Notes: generated by a model not told the origin, from the letters alone. A stretch of DNA of 64,000 nucleotides from Bordetella pertussis 18323 (GCF_000306945.1 NC_018518.1:3979847-4043846), one strand, 5' to 3'. Shown: positions 1-11,111, numbered from the stretch's first letter. Numbers and translations are program-made.

Positions 1-1
1 G

Positions 2-1264
<1,263 letters not shown>

Positions 1265-1275
1265 GCGGCGCCGCT

Positions 1276-1659
1276 TCAGGCTGCGGCCAGCAGCCGCGCC
1301 ACGTCGGGCAGGCCGGTTGCCACGGGCCTGCCTTGCGGATCCAGGCTGTCGAGCAGGCGCTCCAGATGGCCGATATGCGGCAGCATCGGGCCATAGAACA
1401 GCACCTTGCCATGCGCCTGCACCAGCAGCGTCGGGAAGTTCTCGACGTCTTCCTCGCCCAGCAGGTCCGGGTGGTCCTCGATGTCGATCCACGCAAAGGT
1501 ATGTCCTGGCCGAGCCCGCGCCAGCTCCAGCAGCTTGGGCCGGTATTGCTGGCAGGTATCGCACCAGGCGGCGCAGAAGCAGGCAACCAGCCAGGCGTCG
1601 GAGCGCGCCAGGGCGGCGCGCAGGGTGGGGATGTCGGAACCAGGTACGTGTAGCGGCAT
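1276..1659 (-). CDS. Thioredoxin-family protein
   Basis: This is a 127-residue thioredoxin-fold protein with a WCDTC redox motif (Cys33 and Cys36) and a cis-Pro loop around NFPTLLV. I chose the start at 1659 (MPLHVPG) because the longer frame upstream runs back over the divergent membrane-protein gene and its extra residues do not look like protein. There is no signal peptide, so it is probably a cytoplasmic dithiol-disulfide protein. The substrate is unknown. It converges on the helicase gene and diverges from the EI24-like gene, with about 60 bases between the two starts. Confidence 0.85.
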   Translation of the reverse strand: MPLHVPGSDIPTLRAALARSDAWLVACFCAAWCDTCQQYRPKLLELARARPGHTFAWIDIEDHPDLLGEEDVENFPTLLVQAHGKVLFYGPMLPHIGHLERLLDSLDPQGRPVATGLPDVARLLAAA

Positions 1660-1720
1660 TGTGGGCAAATCGCAGCGTGTTTGACTATCATAGCCGGCAT
1701 ATCCGTTCTCCGGCCGCGCC

Positions 1721-2521
1721 ATGACTGTACCCCGTCCCGAATCGATCATCCCGCCCGCCGGCAACGCCGCCACGGGCGCCGCCGGCATCGCGCGGGCCTT
1801 CAAGCGGGCGCTGGTATCGCAGTGCCATCCCAATATGCTGTTCGCGGTGCTGCTGCCGTTCCTGATCGCGCTGCTGGGCGCCATCCTGTTGCTGTGGCTG
1901 TTCTGGACGCCCCTGAACGAGTGGCTGCGCTTCGAGGCATCGCAGTGGCAGGCCATCAACCAGGTCGACGACTGGATGGTCGCGGCGGGGCTGTTCTCGC
2001 TCAAGATCTACCTGGTGCCCGTCATCGCGGCGGCGATCCTGCTGCCGATCTCCGGCATCCTGGGCCTGGCCATCGCGGCGGTGTTCGTCATGCCGCTGGT
2101 GCTGCGGCATGTCGGCGGCCGGGAATATGCCGGCCTGGCCCGCCAGGGCAGGAACGCCACGGCGGTCAGCGTCTGGAACGCGCTATGGGTCAGCCTGGCG
2201 TTCGGCGCCGGCTGGTTGTTGACGCTGCCCTTCTGGCTGATCCCGCCCATGGTGGTGATCCTGTCGGTGTTCTGGTGGGCGTTCGCCTTCACCCGCATGC
2301 TGCGCCTGGATGCCATCGTCGAACACGCCAGCCCGGCCGAACGCGCCATCCTGCTCAAGCGCCACAACAGCGGGTTCTGGCTGATCGGACTGGTCTGTTC
2401 GCTGCTCAACCTGCTGCCGCCGGCCTGGATCATCCTGCCCGTGTTCTCGGGGCTGGTGTATGCGCACTATGGCCTGGACGCCCTGCAGCGCCTGCGCCAG
2501 GAACGCGCGATCGACGTCTAG
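1721..2521 (+). CDS. EI24-domain integral membrane protein
   Basis: The 266-residue protein has several strongly hydrophobic segments (about residues 38-62, 88-130, 150-185 and 225-250) and resembles the EI24/CysZ-like membrane family seen in Burkholderiales. Its function is not established; CysZ homologues move sulfate, but specificity cannot be read here. The TAG stop (2519-2521) lies inside the tctagc target duplication of IS481 copy 1. The element therefore sits immediately after the stop and leaves the protein intact while separating it from whatever followed. Confidence 0.8.
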   Translation: MTVPRPESIIPPAGNAATGAAGIARAFKRALVSQCHPNMLFAVLLPFLIALLGAILLLWLFWTPLNEWLRFEASQWQAINQVDDWMVAAGLFSLKIYLVPVIAAAILLPISGILGLAIAAVFVMPLVLRHVGGREYAGLARQGRNATAVSVWNALWVSLAFGAGWLLTLPFWLIPPMVVILSVFWWAFAFTRMLRLDAIVEHASPAERAILLKRHNSGFWLIGLVCSLLNLLPPAWIILPVFSGLVYAHYGLDALQRLRQERAIDV

Positions 2522-2522
2522 C

Positions 2523-3565
2523 TGTGAAGATTCAATAGGTTGTATGCATGGTTCATCCGAACCGGATTTGAGAAACTGGAAATCGCCAACCCCCCAGTTC
2601 ACTCAAGGAGCCCGGCCGGATGAACACCCATAAGCATGCCCGATTGACCTTCCTACGTCGACTCGAAATGGTCCAGCAATTGATCGCCCATCAAGTTTGT
2701 GTGCCTGAAGCGGCCCGCGCCTATGGGGTCACCGCGCCGACTGTGCGCAAATGGCTGGGCCGCTTCCTGGCTCAGGGCCAGGCGGGCTTGGCCGATGCGT
2801 CCTCGCGCCCGACGGTCTCGCCCCGAGCGATTGCGCCGGCCAAGGCGCTGGCTATCGTGGAGCTGCGCCGCAAGCGGCTGACCCAAGCGCGCATCGCCCA
2901 GGCGCTGGGCGTGTCAGCCAGCACCGTCAGCCGCGTCCTGGCCCGCGCCGGTCTGTCGCACCTGGCCGACCTGGAGCCGGCCGAGCCGGTGGTGCGCTAC
3001 GAGCATCAGGCCCCCGGCGATCTGCTGCACATCGACATCAAGAAGCTGGGACGTATCCAGCGCCCTGGCCACCGGGTCACGGGCAACCGACGCGATACCG
3101 TTGAGGGGGCCGGCTGGGACTTCGTCTTCGTGGCCATCGATGACCACGCCCGCGTGGCCTTCACCGACATCCACCCCGACGAGCGCTTCCCCAGCGCCGT
3201 CCAGTTCCTCAAGGACGCAGTGGCCTACTACCAGCGCCTGGGCGTGACCATCCAGCGCTTGCTCACCGACAATGGCTCGGCCTTTCGCAGCCGCGCCTTC
3301 GCCGCGCTGTGCCATGAGCTGGGCATCAAGCACCGCTTTACCCGACCTTACCGCCCACAGACCAATGGCAAGGCCGAACGCTTCATCCAGTCGGCCTTGC
3401 GTGAGTGGGCTTACGCTCACACCTACCAGAACTCCCAACACCGAGCCGATGCCATGAAATCCTGGCTACACCACTACAACTGGCATCGACCCCACCAAGG
3501 CATCGGGCGCGCTGTACCCATCTCCAGACTCAACCTGGACGAATACAACCTATTGACAGTTCACA
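2523..3565 (+). mobile_element. IS481, copy 1
   Basis: This is a complete 1043-bp insertion sequence with imperfect terminal inverted repeats. The left end begins TGTGAAGATTCAATAGGTTG and the right end, read inward, begins TGTGAACTGTCAATAGGTTG. It is flanked by a perfect 6-bp duplication, tctagc, at 2517-2522 and 3566-3571, which matches the known NCTAGN target of IS481. One transposase gene fills the element. The identical duplications indicate a simple insertion. Next to the transposase start it reads CCAACCCCCCAG, differing from the other two copies. Confidence 0.97.
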
Positions 3566-3570
3566 TCTAG
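2620..3570 (+). CDS. IS481 transposase, copy 1
   Basis: This 316-residue IS3/IS481-family transposase has an N-terminal helix-turn-helix region (about residues 15-110) and an integrase core with the DDE triad D139 (HIDIKK), D217 (LLTDNGSAF) and E253 (KAERFI). The spacing between D217 and E253 is 35 residues, the classical D35E. The stop codon is not inside the element: TAG at 3568-3570 is supplied by the target duplication. The last residue (Ile here, Ser in the other copies) therefore depends on the insertion site. All catalytic residues are intact, so the enzyme is probably active. Confidence 0.96.
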   Translation: MNTHKHARLTFLRRLEMVQQLIAHQVCVPEAARAYGVTAPTVRKWLGRFLAQGQAGLADASSRPTVSPRAIAPAKALAIVELRRKRLTQARIAQALGVSASTVSRVLARAGLSHLADLEPAEPVVRYEHQAPGDLLHIDIKKLGRIQRPGHRVTGNRRDTVEGAGWDFVFVAIDDHARVAFTDIHPDERFPSAVQFLKDAVAYYQRLGVTIQRLLTDNGSAFRSRAFAALCHELGIKHRFTRPYRPQTNGKAERFIQSALREWAYAHTYQNSQHRADAMKSWLHHYNWHRPHQGIGRAVPISRLNLDEYNLLTVHI

Positions 3571-3625
3571 CGCATTGCCCTGCACGCCCCCCCGGGGGGG
3601 GCCTCATTTTTTCCGGAAACCAGAC

Positions 3626-4438
3626 ATGGCAGCCGAATCCGCCCGCCGCATCGGGCTCATCATCGTAGGCGACGAGATCCTCTCCGGCCGTCGCCAGGAC
3701 AAGCATTTTTCCAAGGTGGTCGAACTGCTGGGCGCACGCGGCCTGAAGCTGTCCTGGGCCGAACTCCTGCCCGACGATCGCGCCACGCTGGCGGCCGTCT
3801 TGCGGCGCAGCTTCGCCAGCGGCGATATCGTCTTTTCGTGTGGCGGCATCGGCGGCACGCCCGACGATCACACGCGCCAGGCCGCGGCCGAGGCGCTGGA
3901 CCTGCCGCTGGCCCTGCATCCCGAGGCCGAACAGGCGATCGCGCTGCGCGCGGCCGAAATGGCCGCCAAGGGGCAGGGTACGGCCGACATGGGCACGCCG
4001 GAAAACCAGCAGCGCCTGCAGATGGGAATGTTCCCGCGAGGCTGCGAGATCGTGCCCAACCCGTACAACCGCATTCCTGGCTTCTTCGTGCGCGACCATA
4101 CGTTCGTGCCGGGCTTTCCCGTGATGGCCTGGCCCATGCTGGAATGGACCCTGGATACCCGCTACCGCGCGTTGCATCACCAGGTGCGGCATGCCGAACA
4201 TTCGTTCCTGGTGTTCGACATGCCCGAGTCGCGCATCACGCCGGCCATGCTGGAAATCGAGCAGCGCTGGCCGGGCGTGCGCGCCTTCAGCCTGCCCAGC
4301 GTGGGCGAGACGGGCGGGCCATCGCATATCGACCTGGGCGTCAAGGGCGAACCCGAGGCGGCGGCGCAAGCCTTGGCCTTCCTGCGCGCCGAGGTGGTGC
4401 GCCTGGGCGGAAAACTGGCTCCGCCAGCTCAAAACTGA
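3626..4438 (+). CDS. CinA-like molybdopterin-binding domain protein
   Basis: The 270-residue protein matches the COG1058/MoCF-biosynthesis domain, with an N-terminal IGLIIVGDEILSGR motif and the FSCGGIGGTPDDHT loop typical of this nucleotide/pterin-binding fold. It lacks the C-terminal amidase domain of full CinA, so it is the stand-alone form. The start at 3626 (MAAESARR) is preferred because upstream residues derive from the C-rich tract beyond IS481. The likely role is nucleotide or cofactor metabolism, but the substrate is unknown. IS481 copy 1 lies 60 bases upstream, so the native promoter may have been displaced. Confidence 0.85.
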   Translation: MAAESARRIGLIIVGDEILSGRRQDKHFSKVVELLGARGLKLSWAELLPDDRATLAAVLRRSFASGDIVFSCGGIGGTPDDHTRQAAAEALDLPLALHPEAEQAIALRAAEMAAKGQGTADMGTPENQQRLQMGMFPRGCEIVPNPYNRIPGFFVRDHTFVPGFPVMAWPMLEWTLDTRYRALHHQVRHAEHSFLVFDMPESRITPAMLEIEQRWPGVRAFSLPSVGETGGPSHIDLGVKGEPEAAAQALAFLRAEVVRLGGKLAPPAQN

Positions 4439-4596
4439 CGATGAGTTGACGTCATGCTGACGTTCTGCTGAAAAATAGGGGGCGAGAAAAATAGCGGTTG
4501 CCAAACGGCTTTATAGATTTCACAATACGATAAATCTGCTCCTTGTTGCGGTGCCGCATCGGCGCCGCCCCGGGGCGGCATCTATCCGCAACCACT

Positions 4597-5445
4597 ATGT
4601 CCCGTATTCCGAACGCTACAGCCAGGGGGCCGGGGTCTCACTCCGACGACGGCGCCGGCCAGCATCCCATCGCCATCCAGGTGATCGACCGCGCCATGCG
4701 CCTGCTCGATGCGCTCGCGGCCCAGCCCGAACCCGTCACGCTCAAAGAACTGTCGGCCACTACCGGCCTGCATGCCTCCACCGCGCACCGCATTCTCAAT
4801 GACCTGGTGGTAGGGCGCTATGTCGAGCGGGTCGACAACGGCCTGTACCAGCTGGGCATGCGCCTGCTGGAGCTCGGTTCGCTGGTCAAGGGGCGGCTGA
4901 ATGTGCGCGAGGCGGCCATCGGCGCCATGCGTTCGCTGCACAAGCAGACCGGGCAGACGATCAACCTGTCGGTCCAGCAAGGCGACGAAATCGTCTATAT
5001 CGACCGGGCCTGGAGCGAGCGCTCCGGCATGCAGGTGGTGCGCGCCATCGGCGGGCGGGCGCCCCTGCACCTGACCTCCACCGGCAAACTGTTCCTGTCC
5101 ACCTACGATACGCGGCTGGTGCGCGCCTATGCGCTGCGTACCGGGTTGGCCGGGCACACCCGCAACAGCCTGACCGAGCTCGACCGCCTCGAGCGCGAGC
5201 TGGCCCTGGTGCGCCGGCACGGCTACGCGCGCGACAACGAAGAGCTGGAACTGGGCGTACGCTGCATCGCCGCCGGCATCTACGACGACACCGGCAAGCT
5301 GGTCGCGGGCCTGTCCATCTCGGCCCCGGCCGAGCGCCTGCAGGACGAATGGATACGCCTGCTGGTCGATGCCGCCGCCAGCATTTCCGAGGCGCTCGGC
5401 TACGAGCCCGGCGTCAACGGGATCCACGCGCCAGCGGCTGCCTGA
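4597..5445 (+). CDS. IclR-family transcriptional regulator
   Basis: The protein has about 282 residues. It has an N-terminal winged helix-turn-helix (about residues 28-85, with LKELSATTGLHASTAHRILNDL) followed by an IclR effector-binding domain (about 95-270, including VRAIGGRAPLHLTSTGKLFL and ELGVRCIAAGIYDD). I chose ATG 4597 (MSRIPN) over an in-frame ATG at 4543 because the extra N-terminal residues are not family-like. IclR proteins usually control an adjacent catabolic operon. None is visible: dnt starts 200 bases downstream and a CinA-like gene lies upstream, so the target and ligand cannot be inferred. Confidence 0.88.
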   Translation: MSRIPNATARGPGSHSDDGAGQHPIAIQVIDRAMRLLDALAAQPEPVTLKELSATTGLHASTAHRILNDLVVGRYVERVDNGLYQLGMRLLELGSLVKGRLNVREAAIGAMRSLHKQTGQTINLSVQQGDEIVYIDRAWSERSGMQVVRAIGGRAPLHLTSTGKLFLSTYDTRLVRAYALRTGLAGHTRNSLTELDRLERELALVRRHGYARDNEELELGVRCIAAGIYDDTGKLVAGLSISAPAERLQDEWIRLLVDAAASISEALGYEPGVNGIHAPAAA

Positions 5446-5645
5446 GTCCGGCCTGGCCTGGCGATAAGGCGGTGCGTGCAGGCGTGGCTGCGATCGCACC
5501 GTAACCGTTGGTGCGGCGTCCTGATCTCCGGAGCGTTCGGCTGGGAGATGGCTGCGCATCCGATGGGCCGGTTCTTGTGTGTTTGCTAGCCTGACTAACA
5601 GGCGACCTGGGGTCGTTTCCGGTTTCCGGTCAGGGGCAAACAAAC

Positions 5646-8600
5646 GTGGATAAAGATGAATCGGCATTGCGGCAACTTGTCGACATGGCGCTTGTAGGCT
5701 ACGACGGCGTGGTGGAAGAGTTGCTGGCGCTGCCCTCGGAAGAGTCCGGGGATCTTGCGGGTGGACGGGCCAAACGAGAGAAGGCCGAATTCGCGCTGTT
5801 TAGCGAAGCGCCCAACGGGGATGAACCCATCGGCCAGGATGCTCGTACATGGTTCTATTTTCCCAAGTACCGCCCGGTGGCGGTTTCCAATTTGAAGAAA
5901 ATGCAGGTGGCGATTCGTGCTCGTCTCGAGCCTGAGTCATTGATCCTGCAGTGGTTGATCGCACTCGATGTCTATCTCGGCGTGTTGATCGCCGCCTTGT
6001 CCCGCACTGTGATCAGCGACCTGGTATTCGAGTATGTCAAGGCGCGCTACGAGATCTACTACCTACTGAATCGCGTGCCGCATCCGCTGGCGACGGCGTA
6101 CCTCAAGCGCCGCCGCCAGCGTCCGGTGGATCGTTCGGGACGTCTGGGCTCGGTGTTCGAACACCCGCTATGGTTCGCCTACGACGAATTGGCCGGCACC
6201 GTCGATCTGGATGCCGACATCTACGAGCAGGCGCTCGCCGAAAGCATCGAACGCCGCATGGACGGAGAGCCGGACGACGGCAGTCTGGATACCGCCGAAC
6301 ACGACGTATGGCGTTTGTGCCGCGACGGCATCAATCGGGGCGAGCAGGCGATTTTCCAGGCATCCGGCCCATATGGCGTGGTCGCGGATGCAGGGTATAT
6401 GCGCACCGTTGCCGATCTGGCGTATGCCGATGCATTGGCGGATTGCCTGCATGCCCAACTGCGCATCCGGGCGCAAGGCTCGGTCGATAGCCCGGGAGAC
6501 GAGATGCCACGCAAACTTGATGCGTGGGAAATCGCCAAGTTTCATCTGGCCGCGACCCAGCAGGCGCGGGTTGATCTGCTCGAGGCGGCGTTCGCGCTCG
6601 ACTACGCCGCCTTGCGCGATGTGCGCGTCTACGGCGATTACCGCAATGCGCTGGCTCTTCGGTTCATCAAGCGCGAGGCCTTGCGGTTGCTGGGGGCGCG
6701 GCGCGGCAACGCCTCTACGATGCCGGCGGTTGCGGCTGGCGAGTACGACGAAATCGTGGCCAGTGGAGCAGCCAATGACGCGGCTTATGTATCCATGGCC
6801 GCCGCGTTGATCGCGGGCGTGCTCTGCGATCTCGAGAGCGCGCAGCGCACGTTGCCCGTCGTATTGGCCAGGTTTCGGCCCCTTGGCGTGCTTGCGCGAT
6901 TCAGAAGGCTGGAGCAGGAAACCGCGGGCATGCTGCTTGGCGACCAGGAGCCGGAGCCTCGGGGCTTCATCAGTTTTACCGATTTTCGCGATAGCGACGC
7001 GTTCGCCAGCTACGCGGAGTATGCGGCCCAGTTCAACGACTATATCGATCAATACAGCATACTCGAGGCGCAGCGGCTGGCGCGGATTCTGGCCCTGGGC
7101 TCGCGGATGACGGTCGATCAATGGTGCCTTCCCCTGCAGAAAGTACGGCACTACAAGGTGCTGACATCGCAGCCAGGGCTGATCGCGCGTGGAATCGAAA
7201 ATCACAACAGGGGCATTGAATATTGCCTGGGGCGGCCGCCGCTGACCGATCTGCCGGGTCTTTTCACCATGTTCCAGCTCCATGATTCCAGCTGGCTGTT
7301 GGTATCGAACATCAACGGTGAGCTTTGGTCTGATGTCCTTGCGAACGCTGAGGTGATGCAGAATCCTACGCTGGCCGCCCTTGCCGAGCCGCAAGGCCGC
7401 TTTCGAACCGGCCGTCGAACGGGCGGGTGGTTTCTCGGCGGCCCCGCGACTGAAGGGCCAAGTCTGCGCGACAACTACCTCCTCAAATTGAGGCAGAGCA
7501 ATCCGGGGCTGGATGTCAAGAAATGCTGGTATTTCGGGTATCGGCAAGAGTACAGGCTGCCCGCAGGCGCGCTGGGTGTGCCGCTATTCGCTGTTTCCGT
7601 TGCCCTGAGGCACAGTCTGGACGACCTCGCGGCGCACGCGAAGTCCGCTTTGTACAAACCCAGCGAATGGCAGAAGTTCGCCTTCTGGATCGTGCCGTTC
7701 TACCGGGAAATATTCTTTTCGACCCAGGATCGTTCCTATCGGGTCGATGTGGGGAGCATCGTCTTTGATTCGATTTCCTTGCTTGCCTCGGTGTTCAGCA
7801 TAGGAGGGAAGTTGGGCAGTTTCACCCGTACCCAGTATGGCAACCTGCGCAATTTCGTGGTGCGGCAACGCATCGCGGGGTTGAGCGGGCAGCGCTTGTG
7901 GCGTTCGGTGCTCAAGGAGCTTCCGGCATTGATCGGAGCCAGCGGGTTGCGCCTGTCGCGTTCGCTGCTCGTCGATCTGTATGAGATCTTCGAGCCCGTG
8001 CCTATCCGTCGGCTTGTCGCGGGATTCGTGAGCGCCACTACGGTCGGCGGGCGTAACCAGGCCTTCCTGCGGCAGGCATTCTCCGCTGCCAGTTCCTCGG
8101 CCGGGCGCACGGGGGGCCAATTGGCAAGCGAATGGCGGATGGCCGGCGTGGACGCCACCGGTTTGGTCGAGTCCACGTCGGGCGGCAGGTTTGAGGGCAT
8201 CTACACGCGCGGCTTGGGACCGTTGAGCGAGTGCACCGAGCACTTCATCGTCGAATCCGGGAATGCCTACAGAGTCATCTGGGATGCATACACGCATGGT
8301 TGGCGCGTGGTCAATGGGCGTTTGCCGCCGAGGCTGACCTATACCGTTCCGGTTCGGCTGAACGGGCAAGGCCACTGGGAGACGCATCTGGATGTCCCTG
8401 GCCGGGGTGGGGCGCCGGAAATCTTCGGACGCATCCGCACGCGTAATCTGGTCGCCCTTGCCGCCGAGCAGGCCGCGCCGATGCGCCGCCTGCTCAACCA
8501 GGCGAGGCGTGTGGCGCTCAGGCATATCGATACCTGCAGGAGCAGGCTTGCGTTGCCGCGCGCTGAATCCGATATGGACGCGGCGATCCGGATTTTCTTC

Positions 8601-10040
8601 GGCGAGCCGGACGCCGGCCTTCGCCAGCGTATCGGGCGACGCCTGCAGGAGGTCAGGGCCTATATCGGCGATCTGAGTCCGGTCAATGACGTGCTGTACC
8701 GGGCGGGATATGACCTCGACGATGTCGCAACGCTGTTTAACGCAGTGGACCGGAACACGTCGCTGGGCAGGCAGGCTCGGATGGAGTTGTATCTGGATGC
8801 CATTGTCGATTTGCATGCCAGGCTCGGCTATGAAAATGCGCGTTTTGTCGACCTGATGGCGTTCCACCTGCTCAGCCTGGGCCATGCCGCGACGGCCAGT
8901 GAGGTCGTGGAGGCCGTTTCGCCCCGGCTGCTGGGCAATGTGTTCGATATCTCGAACGTCGCCCAGCTCGAACGCGGTATCGGGAATCCCGCCAGCACCG
9001 GTCTTTTCGTCATGCTGGGCGCCTATTCGGAATCGTCGCCCGCGATATTCCAGTCGTTCGTGAACGATATATTTCCCGCATGGCGACAGGCTTCCGGCGG
9101 GGGGCCGCTGGTATGGAACTTCGGTCCTGCCGCCATCAGCCCGACGCGCCTGGATTACGCAAATACCGATATCGGATTGCTCAACCATGGGGATATTTCC
9201 CCGCTGCGCGCCAGGCCGCCATTGGGCGGCAGGCGCGACATCGATCTTCCTCCGGGGCTGGATATTTCGTTCGTGCGTTACGACCGCCCGGTGCGCATGT
9301 CCGCGCCGCGTGCGCTCGACGCCAGCGTCTTCAGGCCGGTCGACGGGCCTGTCCATGGCTATATTCAATCGTGGACGGGGGCTGAGATCGAATATGCGTA
9401 CGGCGCGCCCGCAGCGGCACGCGAGGTCATGCTGACCGACAATGTGCGGATCATCAGCATCGAGAACGGCGATGAAGGGGCGATCGGGGTGCGCGTGAGG
9501 CTCGACACTGTTCCCGTCGCGACGCCGCTCATCCTGACTGGCGGCTCCTTGAGCGGGTGCACGACGATGGTTGGGGTCAAGGAGGGCTACCTGGCCTTCT
9601 ACCACACTGGCAAGTCGACCGAACTCGGGGATTGGGCGACTGCGCGCGAAGGCGTACAGGCGCTTTACCAGGCCCATTTGGCGATGGGGTACGCGCCGAT
9701 CTCAATCCCGGCGCCGATGCGCAATGACGACTTGGTCAGCATCGCCGCGACCTACGACCGGGCGGTCATTGCCTATCTGGGCAAGGATGTGCCGGGAGGC
9801 GGCAGTACGCGCATAACGCGTCACGATGAGGGGGCGGGCAGTGTGGTTTCGTTCGACTACAACGCAGCAGTCCAGGCGTCGGCCGTTCCCCGCCTCGGCC
9901 AGGTATACGTTCTGATTTCCAACGACGGACAAGGGGCGCGAGCCGTCCTGCTGGCGGAGGATCTGGCCTGGGCAGGCAGCGGCAGTGCCTTGGATGTGTT
10001 GAACGAACGATTGGTGACGTTGTTTCCGGCGCCGGTCTGA
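5646..10040 (+). CDS. dnt: Dermonecrotic toxin (Rho GTPase transglutaminase/deamidase)
   Basis: This 1464-residue protein starts at a GTG codon and matches Bordetella dermonecrotic toxin in length and features. The N-terminal region (about 1-54) is the receptor-binding part and contains a furin-type site RAKR ending at Arg44. The middle has hydrophobic stretches (for example around 715-740) compatible with translocation. The C-terminal catalytic domain carries Cys1305 (SLSGCTTM) and His1320 (AFYHTGK), 15 residues apart, as in CNF-type Rho-activating toxins. In other numbering these are cited as Cys1292 and His1307. Established role: intracellular deamidation or polyamination of Rho-family Gln residues. 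No signal peptide is visible, which fits a toxin that stays cytoplasmic. It is known to be Bvg-activated, but I could not assign BvgA sites. It is monocistronic. Confidence 0.97.
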   Translation: MDKDESALRQLVDMALVGYDGVVEELLALPSEESGDLAGGRAKREKAEFALFSEAPNGDEPIGQDARTWFYFPKYRPVAVSNLKKMQVAIRARLEPESLILQWLIALDVYLGVLIAALSRTVISDLVFEYVKARYEIYYLLNRVPHPLATAYLKRRRQRPVDRSGRLGSVFEHPLWFAYDELAGTVDLDADIYEQALAESIERRMDGEPDDGSLDTAEHDVWRLCRDGINRGEQAIFQASGPYGVVADAGYMRTVADLAYADALADCLHAQLRIRAQGSVDSPGDEMPRKLDAWEIAKFHLAATQQARVDLLEAAFALDYAALRDVRVYGDYRNALALRFIKREALRLLGARRGNASTMPAVAAGEYDEIVASGAANDAAYVSMAAALIAGVLCDLESAQRTLPVVLARFRPLGVLARFRRLEQETAGMLLGDQEPEPRGFISFTDFRDSDAFASYAEYAAQFNDYIDQYSILEAQRLARILALGSRMTVDQWCLPLQKVRHYKVLTSQPGLIARGIENHNRGIEYCLGRPPLTDLPGLFTMFQLHDSSWLLVSNINGELWSDVLANAEVMQNPTLAALAEPQGRFRTGRRTGGWFLGGPATEGPSLRDNYLLKLRQSNPGLDVKKCWYFGYRQEYRLPAGALGVPLFAVSVALRHSLDDLAAHAKSALYKPSEWQKFAFWIVPFYREIFFSTQDRSYRVDVGSIVFDSISLLASVFSIGGKLGSFTRTQYGNLRNFVVRQRIAGLSGQRLWRSVLKELPALIGASGLRLSRSLLVDLYEIFEPVPIRRLVAGFVSATTVGGRNQAFLRQAFSAASSSAGRTGGQLASEWRMAGVDATGLVESTSGGRFEGIYTRGLGPLSECTEHFIVESGNAYRVIWDAYTHGWRVVNGRLPPRLTYTVPVRLNGQGHWETHLDVPGRGGAPEIFGRIRTRNLVALAAEQAAPMRRLLNQARRVALRHIDTCRSRLALPRAESDMDAAIRIFFGEPDAGLRQRIGRRLQEVRAYIGDLSPVNDVLYRAGYDLDDVATLFNAVDRNTSLGRQARMELYLDAIVDLHARLGYENARFVDLMAFHLLSLGHAATASEVVEAVSPRLLGNVFDISNVAQLERGIGNPASTGLFVMLGAYSESSPAIFQSFVNDIFPAWRQASGGGPLVWNFGPAAISPTRLDYANTDIGLLNHGDISPLRARPPLGGRRDIDLPPGLDISFVRYDRPVRMSAPRALDASVFRPVDGPVHGYIQSWTGAEIEYAYGAPAAAREVMLTDNVRIISIENGDEGAIGVRVRLDTVPVATPLILTGGSLSGCTTMVGVKEGYLAFYHTGKSTELGDWATAREGVQALYQAHLAMGYAPISIPAPMRNDDLVSIAATYDRAVIAYLGKDVPGGGSTRITRHDEGAGSVVSFDYNAAVQASAVPRLGQVYVLISNDGQGARAVLLAEDLAWAGSGSALDVLNERLVTLFPAPV

Positions 10041-10087
10041 ATCGCATTCCGCGAAACGGCGGGCGCGCAGGCCTCGCCCGATCGGCC

Positions 10088-10116
10088 GGCCGGGCCGCGC
10101 GATGCGCGGCCCGGCC
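10088..10116. terminator. Strong GC hairpin between convergent dnt and Bug genes
   Basis: A perfect 13-bp stem with a 3-nt loop (GGCCGGGCCGCGC, GAT, GCGCGGCCCGGCC) lies between dnt and the convergent binding-protein gene. There is no T tract on either side. It may slow polymerase or protect a 3' end rather than act as a canonical intrinsic terminator. Confidence 0.55.
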
Positions 10117-10133
10117 GCATTGGGACGCGGCCT

Positions 10134-11111
10134 TTATTGCTTTTCCACGCCCGCCTTCTTGAACAGCTCGGCCCATTGCGGCACCTGCTGCTTGACCTTG
10201 GCTTGCAGCGCCTCGGGATTGGCCTCGTTGGTCAGCACCTCGGCGCCCAGCTGCTTCATGCGCTCCTGGAACTTGGGATCGGCCAGGCCGGCCTGCAGGC
10301 TCTTGACCAGCTTGTCGACCACCGGCTTGGGCGTGCCCTTGGGGGCCCACATGCCGTGCCAGATACCCACTTCGAAACCCTTGTAGCCGGACTCGTCCAT
10401 GGTGGGCAGGTCGGGCAGGGTGGGCACGCGCTTGAGGCTGGTGACCGCGTAGGCCTTCACCTTGCCGCTGGTGATCTGCTGCGTGGTATTGGTGGTCTGG
10501 TCGCACATCAGGTCGACCTGCTTGCCCAGCAGATCGTTCATGGCCGGCGCCGTGCCCTTGTAGGGAATGGTCAGCAGGTTGACGCCCAGCGCCTCGACCA
10601 GCATGGTGCCGCACAAGTGGCTGGCCGCGCCGATGCCGGCATTGGCCAGTGAAATCTTGTCGGCGTTCTTCTTGACGTACTCGGCCAGTTCCTTGATGTT
10701 GTTGGGCGGGAAATCGCCGCGGGCAATGATGGTCATCGGCACGTCCACCACCAGGCCGATGGGCTCGAAGCTGGTGTAGGGCTCGTAGCCGGGGTTCTTG
10801 TACAGCGAGGGCGCGGTCGAGAAGCCGGCGTGCATGAGCAGGATCGAGTAGCCGTCGGGCTGGGCGCGCGCCACCTGGGTGGTGCCGATGGTGCCGCCGG
10901 CGCCGCCCTTGTTCTCGACCACGACGGTTTCGCCCAGGGTCGGCCGCATGGATTCGGCCAGCGAGCGGGCCACGTTGTCGGTAGGACCGCCTGCCGCGAA
11001 CGGCACGACCATGTTCACGGGGCGCTCGGGATACTCCGCCAGGGCAGTGTCCGCGCCGGTCAGGGCGACGGCGGCGAACAGGGCCGAGAGCTTACGGGAA
11101 ATGGGGGGCAT
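10134..11111 (-). CDS. Bug-family (TctC-like) periplasmic solute-binding protein
   Basis: The 325-residue protein has a signal peptide (about residues 1-25, ending ADTALA) and then the Bug/TctC fold. Typical features are YPERPVNMVVPFAAGGPTDNVAR near the N-terminus and the GGAGGTIGTTQVARAQPDGY ligand loop. Bug proteins bind small carboxylates or amides; the ligand cannot be read from sequence. No TctA or TctB partner is adjacent, so it is an orphan Bug protein, common in Bordetella where this family is greatly expanded. It converges with dnt. Confidence 0.9.
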   Translation of the reverse strand: MPPISRKLSALFAAVALTGADTALAEYPERPVNMVVPFAAGGPTDNVARSLAESMRPTLGETVVVENKGGAGGTIGTTQVARAQPDGYSILLMHAGFSTAPSLYKNPGYEPYTSFEPIGLVVDVPMTIIARGDFPPNNIKELAEYVKKNADKISLANAGIGAASHLCGTMLVEALGVNLLTIPYKGTAPAMNDLLGKQVDLMCDQTTNTTQQITSGKVKAYAVTSLKRVPTLPDLPTMDESGYKGFEVGIWHGMWAPKGTPKPVVDKLVKSLQAGLADPKFQERMKQLGAEVLTNEANPEALQAKVKQQVPQWAELFKKAGVEKQ

